A DNA stretch of 10,007 nucleotides, taken from positions 1 through 10,007 of the forward strand of contig CAYOUJ010000076.1 in assembly GCA_964407165.1 (NCBI GenBank), in the 5' to 3' direction. This DNA comes from CAZPKH01 sp964407165. Lineage in GTDB: Bacteria; Bacteroidota; Bacteroidia; Bacteroidales; Muribaculaceae. Made by a program: the position numbers and the translations under genes. The notes under the pieces are model-generated. The model worked only from the letters and a program-made list of their open reading frames with translations. It was not told the origin of the DNA and did no database searches. Below are positions 5,813 through 10,007 of the stretch, piece by piece. How positions within the stretch are numbered: the stretch's first letter is position 1; each line of letters opens with the position of its first letter.

Positions 5813-7261
5813 TTACTTCTTGGGGTGTATGTCAAGCCGCACGGGACGTATCATGTTCTCGGGCGCGAGGATGCGGTCGAGGGCCTCCTTGTCGAGTATC
5901 CCGTGCTCGAGCACAAGGTCGTAGACCGGCTTGCCAGTCTCAAGAGCCTCCTTGGCTATCTTCGTCGAGTTCTTGTAGCCGATGACGGGGTTGAGCGCCG
6001 TGACGATGCCGATGCTGTTGTGCACATGCTGCAGGCACCGCTCCGGGTTGGCCGTGATGCCGTCGACGCACCGCAGCCGCAGCGTGTCCATCCCGTTGAT
6101 CATGATGCCGACAGACTCGAAGCAGCACTGCGCCATCACAGGCTCCATGGCGTTCAGCTCCATCTGAGCCGCCTCGCCGGCCATGGTGACGCAGACGTCG
6201 TTGCCCATCACCTTGAAGCAGATCTGGTTCATCACCTCAGGGATGACAGGGTTCACCTTGCCCGGCATGATCGACGACCCCGGCTGCCGTGCCGGCAGGT
6301 TGATCTCGCCTAATCCGCACCGCGGGCCTGAGGCCAGCAGGCGCAGGTCGTTGCATATCTTGCCAAGCTTGACGGCCACGCGCTTAAGGGCGTCGGCATA
6401 TCCCACGAGGCACGAGGTGTCTGACGTGGCGCCCACGAGGTCGTCAGAACCCTTGACCGGCCAGCCGGTAATCTTGCCTAACGCGGCCACGCACAGCTCG
6501 GCGTAACCCGGCTCGGCGCAGATGCCCGTGCCGATGGCCGTAGCACCCATGTTCACTGTCAGGAAGTCCTGCGCAGCCTCGTCGAGGTGCTTGATCTCAT
6601 CCTTGAGGATGTCGGCGAACCCGTAGAACGTCTGCCCCAAGGTCATCGGCACCGCATCCTCGAGCTGCGTGCGCCCCATCTTGATAATGTGGAAAAACTC
6701 GTCGCCTTTTTTGCGGAAGGCGTCGATCAGCTTTTGGAAGTGGAGCAGGAACTGCTCGTGGCTGAAGTACATGCCGATGTGTATCGCCGTCGGGTAGGCG
6801 TCGTTGGTCGACTGCGACCGGTTGACCACGTCGTTGGGCGAGCAATACTCATACTGCCCGCGCTCGTGGCCCATGATCTCCAGCGCGCGGTTGGCTATCA
6901 CCTCGTTGGCGTTCATGTTGGTCGACGTGCCCGCGCCGCCCTGTATCAGGTCGATGGGGAACTGGTCGTGCCACTCCCCCTCGATGATCTCCTTGCAGGC
7001 CTGCACGATGGCATGGTACTGCTCGTCGGTGATCAGGCTCAGCTCATGGTTGGCCACCGCAGCCGCCCACTTGGTGATGGCCAGGCCGCGGATAAACATC
7101 GGATAGTCTTGCAGCTTGAACGGGCTGATCTCGAAGTTGTCGAGGCAGCGCAGCGTCTGCACCCCGTAGAGCGCAGTGTTGGGAATTTCCATCTCACCCA
7201 GCAGGTCACCCTCCATGCGGGTGGCTTTGCGAGTAGCGGTTTCAGTGTCAGTTGTATTCAT
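5813..7261 (-). CDS. aspA: Aspartate ammonia-lyase (aspartase)
   Basis: AspA cleaves L-aspartate to fumarate and ammonium in the cytoplasm. The chosen ATG at 7261 gives 482 residues, slightly longer than the usual 465-480 because of a polar N-terminal extension (MNTTDTETATRKATR) before the conserved DLLGEMEIP...LYGVQTLR; the in-frame ATG at 7327 would add 22 unconserved residues. Landmarks are GGAGTSTNMNANEVIANRA, the SPNDVVNRSQSTNDAYPTA block, KMGRTQLEDAVP, the TSDTSCLVG segment, the signature loop GSSIMPGKVNP (328-338; Ser329 matches the catalytic serine of known aspartases) and the C-terminal NPVIGYKNSTKIAKEA. The full match to aspartases, and the neighbours dcuB and ansB, favour aspartase over class II fumarase, which shares the signature. 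It is divergent from dcuB and convergent with trpB. No clear -33/-7 pair was found upstream. Confidence 0.95.
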   Translation of the reverse strand: MNTTDTETATRKATRMEGDLLGEMEIPNTALYGVQTLRCLDNFEISPFKLQDYPMFIRGLAITKWAAAVANHELSLITDEQYHAIVQACKEIIEGEWHDQFPIDLIQGGAGTSTNMNANEVIANRALEIMGHERGQYEYCSPNDVVNRSQSTNDAYPTAIHIGMYFSHEQFLLHFQKLIDAFRKKGDEFFHIIKMGRTQLEDAVPMTLGQTFYGFADILKDEIKHLDEAAQDFLTVNMGATAIGTGICAEPGYAELCVAALGKITGWPVKGSDDLVGATSDTSCLVGYADALKRVAVKLGKICNDLRLLASGPRCGLGEINLPARQPGSSIMPGKVNPVIPEVMNQICFKVMGNDVCVTMAGEAAQMELNAMEPVMAQCCFESVGIMINGMDTLRLRCVDGITANPERCLQHVHNSIGIVTALNPVIGYKNSTKIAKEALETGKPVYDLVLEHGILDKEALDRILAPENMIRPVRLDIHPKK

Positions 7262-7567
7262 GGCCGTGGTTAGTTTTATGTTAGATTTTTGAATTTCCTT
7301 TTTATCTATTAAACACGTTGGCGGCAAGAATGTTTGCTGTAAACGATTGCAAAAATCGTCAAAAAATTTTGAACGATTTCGTTAAGCCGAAAGCAATGCC
7401 GAGCTTGCTCGAGCATTGCTGAGGCGAGAAATCGGCCACCGGAGGTGAACAAATTTGCGCACAATCACGTTTAAGGGTAAAGCGGCCGGAGACTCCCCTC
7501 CCCTCTTCATCACTCCCCGCGCCGCCGACCACGGAAAACTATTTATTTACTAACCCAACTCTGCATC
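7262..7567. other. Divergent aspA-dcuB intergenic region, 306 bp
   Basis: It must hold the start signals of both aspA and dcuB, but I see no complete TTTG-N20-TAnnTTTG promoter on either strand; the closest half-match is AATGTTTG (7329-7336, plus). Recognisable content is a palindromic element at 7374-7434, a small dyad ACGATT/AATCGT at 7343-7359 and A-tracts around 7350-7366. No ORF or RNA gene is supported. Regulation of the divergent pair is likely centred here, by inference. Confidence 0.5.
7374..7434. repeat. Nested palindromic intergenic element
   Basis: AGCAATGC (7392-7399) pairs with GCATTGCT (7413-7420); inside, CGAGC pairs with GCTCG around TT, with one bulged A. Outside, GCC (7386-7388) pairs with GGC (7423-7425) and CGATTTC (7374-7380) pairs with GAAATCG (7428-7434). 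The layout (central GAGC palindrome followed by CTGAG(G)CGA, closed by a T-rich/A-rich stem) resembles the core of the 76-257 element at 130-189. No T-tract follows, so it is not a clear terminator. Confidence 0.6.
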
Positions 7568-8869
7568 ATGCTTGTAATACAACTGTTATTCGTACTTGCC
7601 GCCATCATCGTTGGCGCGCGCCTCGGAGGCATCGGCCTCGGCGTCATGGGCGGCGTAGGCATGGCGATATTAGTCTTCGTTTTCGGTCTGCAGCCGACTT
7701 CGCCTCCTATCGACGTGATGCTGATGATTGCCGCCGTCATCTCCGCGGCCTCGGCAATGCAGGCCTCCGGCGGCCTCGACTACCTCGTGCGCATCGCCGA
7801 GAAGCTCCTGCGCAAAAATCCCTCCCAGGTCACCATTCTCAGCCCCCTCGTGGCTTACCTCTTCACCTTCGTCGCCGGAACCGGCCACGTCGCCTACTCC
7901 CTGCTCCCCGTCATCTCCGAGGTCGCCCGCGAGACCAAGATACGCCCCGAGCGGCCCCTCGGCATCTCCGTCATCGCCTCGCAGCAGGCCATCACCGCAA
8001 GCCCCATCTCCGCCGCCACGGTAGCCCTCCTGGGCATGCTCACCGGCTTTGACATCACCCTCTTCGACATCCTCAAAATCACAATACCCGCAACCCTCGT
8101 CGGCGTACTCGTCGGCGCTTTCCTCTCAAAGCGCGTCGGCAAAGAACTCATGGAAGATCCCGAATACCTCCGCCGCATCGAGCAGGGGATGATCAAGGAG
8201 AACAAGCAACCCATCAACGAGATACGCAGCCTCTGGCGCGCAAAGCTCTCCGTGGCACTCTTCATCGTCGCCACCGTCCTCATCGTCATCTTCGGCTCCA
8301 TACCCTCCATGCGGCCCTCCTGGAACGGCACCGCTCTCGACATGCCCGCCCTCATCGAGATACTGATGCTCTCCACCTGCGCCCTCATACTCATCACTTG
8401 CGGCATCGACGGCATCAAGCCCACCCAAGGCAGCGTCTTCATCGCCGGCATGCAGGCCGTAATCGCCATCTTCGGCATCGCCTGGATGGGCGACACATTC
8501 ATCAACGGCAACATCACCGTCATCACCGAAGGCGTCAAAGGCCTCGTGATGAGCTACCCCTGGCTCTTCGCCCTCGCACTGTTCGTGATGTCGATACTCC
8601 TATACAGCCAGGCCGCCACAGTCCGTGCTGTAATGCCCCTCGGCGTCGCACTCGGGATGAACCCCATGATGCTCATCGCACTCTTCCCCGCCGTCAATGG
8701 CTACTTCTTCATACCCAACTACCCCACCATAGTCGCCGCAATCAACTTCGACAACACCGGCACCACCCGCATCGGCAAATACATACTCAACCACTCCTTC
8801 ATGATGCCGGGCCTCGTTGCCACCTCCGTCGCCGTCGGCATGGGCCTCCTCCTCATCCACCTCTACTAA
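7568..8869 (+). CDS. dcuB: Anaerobic C4-dicarboxylate transporter (Dcu family)
   Basis: The 433-residue inner-membrane protein has about ten or more hydrophobic segments and a short charged cytoplasmic-type loop near residues 190-225. It carries the Dcu signatures GARLGGIGLGVMGGVG at the N-terminus, SAASAMQASGGLDYL, FVAGTGHVAYSLLPVI, ITASPISAATVA, AWMGDTFI, LLYSQAATVRA, YPTIVAA and NTGTTRIGKY. Dcu carriers exchange or take up fumarate, malate, succinate and aspartate in anaerobic bacteria. Length equals E. coli DcuA (433), but Bacteroidota versions are generally labelled DcuB; DcuA versus DcuB cannot be settled by reading. The position between aspA and ansB suggests aspartate uptake coupled to succinate or fumarate exit. 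The ATG follows an A/T-rich stretch without a Shine-Dalgarno sequence. Codons are strongly C-ending (ATC, CTC, GCC). Confidence 0.93.
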   Translation: MLVIQLLFVLAAIIVGARLGGIGLGVMGGVGMAILVFVFGLQPTSPPIDVMLMIAAVISAASAMQASGGLDYLVRIAEKLLRKNPSQVTILSPLVAYLFTFVAGTGHVAYSLLPVISEVARETKIRPERPLGISVIASQQAITASPISAATVALLGMLTGFDITLFDILKITIPATLVGVLVGAFLSKRVGKELMEDPEYLRRIEQGMIKENKQPINEIRSLWRAKLSVALFIVATVLIVIFGSIPSMRPSWNGTALDMPALIEILMLSTCALILITCGIDGIKPTQGSVFIAGMQAVIAIFGIAWMGDTFINGNITVITEGVKGLVMSYPWLFALALFVMSILLYSQAATVRAVMPLGVALGMNPMMLIALFPAVNGYFFIPNYPTIVAAINFDNTGTTRIGKYILNHSFMMPGLVATSVAVGMGLLLIHLY

Positions 8870-8905
8870 CACTCCAACAACATACCCGACCCAAAAATCC
8901 ATTAG

Positions 8906-8922
8906 CTAAAAACTAAAAACTA
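8906..8922. repeat. Short tandem repeat CTAAAAA in the dcuB-ansB gap
   Basis: Two complete copies and a partial third of CTAAAAA lie in the 85-nt gap, followed by TCTAACGTCTAAAC. The gap has no terminator hairpin and no Bacteroidota promoter, so dcuB and ansB are probably cotranscribed. The repeat may simply be a replication-slippage product. Confidence 0.5.
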
Positions 8923-8954
8923 TATTCAAGTCTAACGTCTAAACTATTTATCCC

Positions 8955-10007
8955 ATGAAAGCCTTAAAAAGATTCAGCGCACTGACGCTCATGCTGGCCA
9001 TCGCACTCGTGGCCTTCGCGAAACCCAACGTCTACATCCTCGCCACCGGCGGCACCATCGCCGGCACCGGCACCTCCGCCACAGCCTCCGGATACACCGC
9101 CGGACAGGTGGCCATCCAGACCCTCATCGACGCCGTCCCGCAGATGCAGGACGTCGCCAACATCACCGGCGAGCAGGTGGTAAACATCGGCTCACAAGAC
9201 ATGACCAACGACGTGTGGCTGACACTCGCCAAGCGCATCAACGAGCTGCTCGCGCAGCCTGACGTCGACGGCATCGTCGTAACCCACGGAACCGACACCA
9301 TGGAGGAGACCGCCTACTTCCTCAACCTCACCGTCAAGTCCGACAAGCCAGTCGTGCTCACCGGTGCAATGCGCGCCTCCACCTCCATCAGCGCCGACGG
9401 CCCCCTCAACCTCTACAACTCCGTTTGCACCGCCGCAGACCCGGCATCCAAGGGCCGCGGAGTCATGATAGTCATGAACGGCCTCATCCTCGGCGCCGAG
9501 AGCACCATGAAGATGAACACCGTCGACGTGCAGACCTTCCAGGCCCCCGACGCCGGCCCCCTCGGCTACGTCTACAACTCCAAGCCCTACTACAACATGG
9601 TCACCCTCAAGAAGCACACCACCGAGACCGTCTTCGACGTCCGCAATCTCGACAAGCTCCCCAAAGTGGGCATCGTATACTCCTACTCCAACGTCGAGGC
9701 CGACATCATGGACCCCTTCCTCACGGGCGGCTACGAGGGCATCGTGCACGCAGGCCTGGGCAACGGCAACTACCACAAGGACATCTTCCCCAAGCTGCTT
9801 GAGGCACGCCAGAAAGGCATCATCGTAGTACGCTCCAGCCGCGTCCCCACCGGCCCCACCACCCTCTACGACGAGGTAGACGACGCACAGTATCAGTTCG
9901 TCGCTTCCTGGGAACTCAACCCCCAGAAGGCACGCGTACTGCTCATGCTCGCCCTAACCAAGACCCACGACTGGCAGACCATCCAGCAGTACTTCGAGGA
10001 ATACTAG
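8955..10007 (+). CDS. ansB: Exported type II L-asparaginase
   Basis: AnsB hydrolyses asparagine to aspartate and ammonium, here outside the inner membrane. The 350-residue ORF is complete, its TAG being the last bases of the window. It starts with a signal peptide (KALKRF basic start, then hydrophobic LTLMLAIALVAFA) likely cleaved near residue 22. By comparison with E. coli AnsB all catalytic residues are present: Thr34 in ATGGTIAG, Tyr47 in GYTAG of the mobile loop, Ser80 in NIGSQD, Thr113 and Asp114 in HGTDTMEET, Lys186 in STMKMNT, and the Glu of YDEVDDA. The family's GAMRPS reads GAMRAS here, a minor change. The C-terminus (SRVPTG, LNPQKARVLL, IQQYFEEY) follows AnsB closely. The export signal and the HGTDTMEE context separate it from cytoplasmic type I enzymes. 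It lies 85 nt after dcuB with no visible promoter between, so it is probably in the same transcript. Confidence 0.95.
   Translation: MKALKRFSALTLMLAIALVAFAKPNVYILATGGTIAGTGTSATASGYTAGQVAIQTLIDAVPQMQDVANITGEQVVNIGSQDMTNDVWLTLAKRINELLAQPDVDGIVVTHGTDTMEETAYFLNLTVKSDKPVVLTGAMRASTSISADGPLNLYNSVCTAADPASKGRGVMIVMNGLILGAESTMKMNTVDVQTFQAPDAGPLGYVYNSKPYYNMVTLKKHTTETVFDVRNLDKLPKVGIVYSYSNVEADIMDPFLTGGYEGIVHAGLGNGNYHKDIFPKLLEARQKGIIVVRSSRVPTGPTTLYDEVDDAQYQFVASWELNPQKARVLLMLALTKTHDWQTIQQYFEEY

Noticed and set aside
6587..7273. 228-codon open frame on the plus strand opposite aspA
   Set aside because: It lies entirely opposite conserved aspartase sequence and its composition is typical of an antisense shadow.
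7440..7447. GGAGGTGA resembling a perfect Shine-Dalgarno site
   Set aside because: It is about 120 nt from the dcuB ATG with no suitable start codon or ORF after it, and genes in this window do not use Shine-Dalgarno sites. It is part of a small CACC/GGTG dyad.

Overview
The window looks like chromosomal DNA of a GC-rich member of the Bacteroidales (Bacteroidota), possibly Muribaculaceae or a relative. Three things point there. Start codons are preceded by A-rich stretches rather than Shine-Dalgarno sequences. Several promoters fit the Bacteroidota pattern TTTG-N19-21-TAnnTTTG. The proteins resemble Bacteroides-type TrpB, AspA, Dcu and AnsB. Family and genus are inference; no database search was possible.

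Layout. Positions 1-316 have no gene but hold a 182-bp fold-back element bounded by perfect 22-bp inverted repeats, followed by a terminator hairpin. Positions 317-1960 (minus) encode a 547-residue secreted protein that I do not recognise. Positions 2252-4088 (minus) are a tight two-gene unit: a small protein with a helix-turn-helix-like N-terminal domain, then a membrane-anchored Hanks-type Ser/Thr kinase. Positions 4229-5787 (plus) form a complete tryptophan-attenuated unit: consensus promoter, 19-codon leader peptide with tandem Trp codons, mutually exclusive RNA hairpins, attenuator terminator, tryptophan synthase beta (trpB) and a strong final terminator. No other trp gene is beside it. 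Positions 5813-10007 are a divergent catabolic cluster: aspA on the minus strand, with dcuB (C4-dicarboxylate/aspartate carrier) and ansB (exported asparaginase II) on the plus strand. The aspA-dcuB intergenic region carries another palindromic element.

How the genes work together. AnsB would release aspartate from asparagine outside the inner membrane, DcuB would bring aspartate in (typically in exchange for succinate or another C4-dicarboxylate), and AspA would convert it to fumarate plus ammonium, feeding fumarate respiration and nitrogen supply. The trpB unit is biosynthetic and appears to be controlled by charged tRNA-Trp supply through ribosome position on the leader. The kinase pair is probably a signalling module whose target cannot be read from this sequence.

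The most interesting items are the trp attenuator in front of a solitary trpB, whose parts can be followed base by base, and the long nested fold-back element at the left end.
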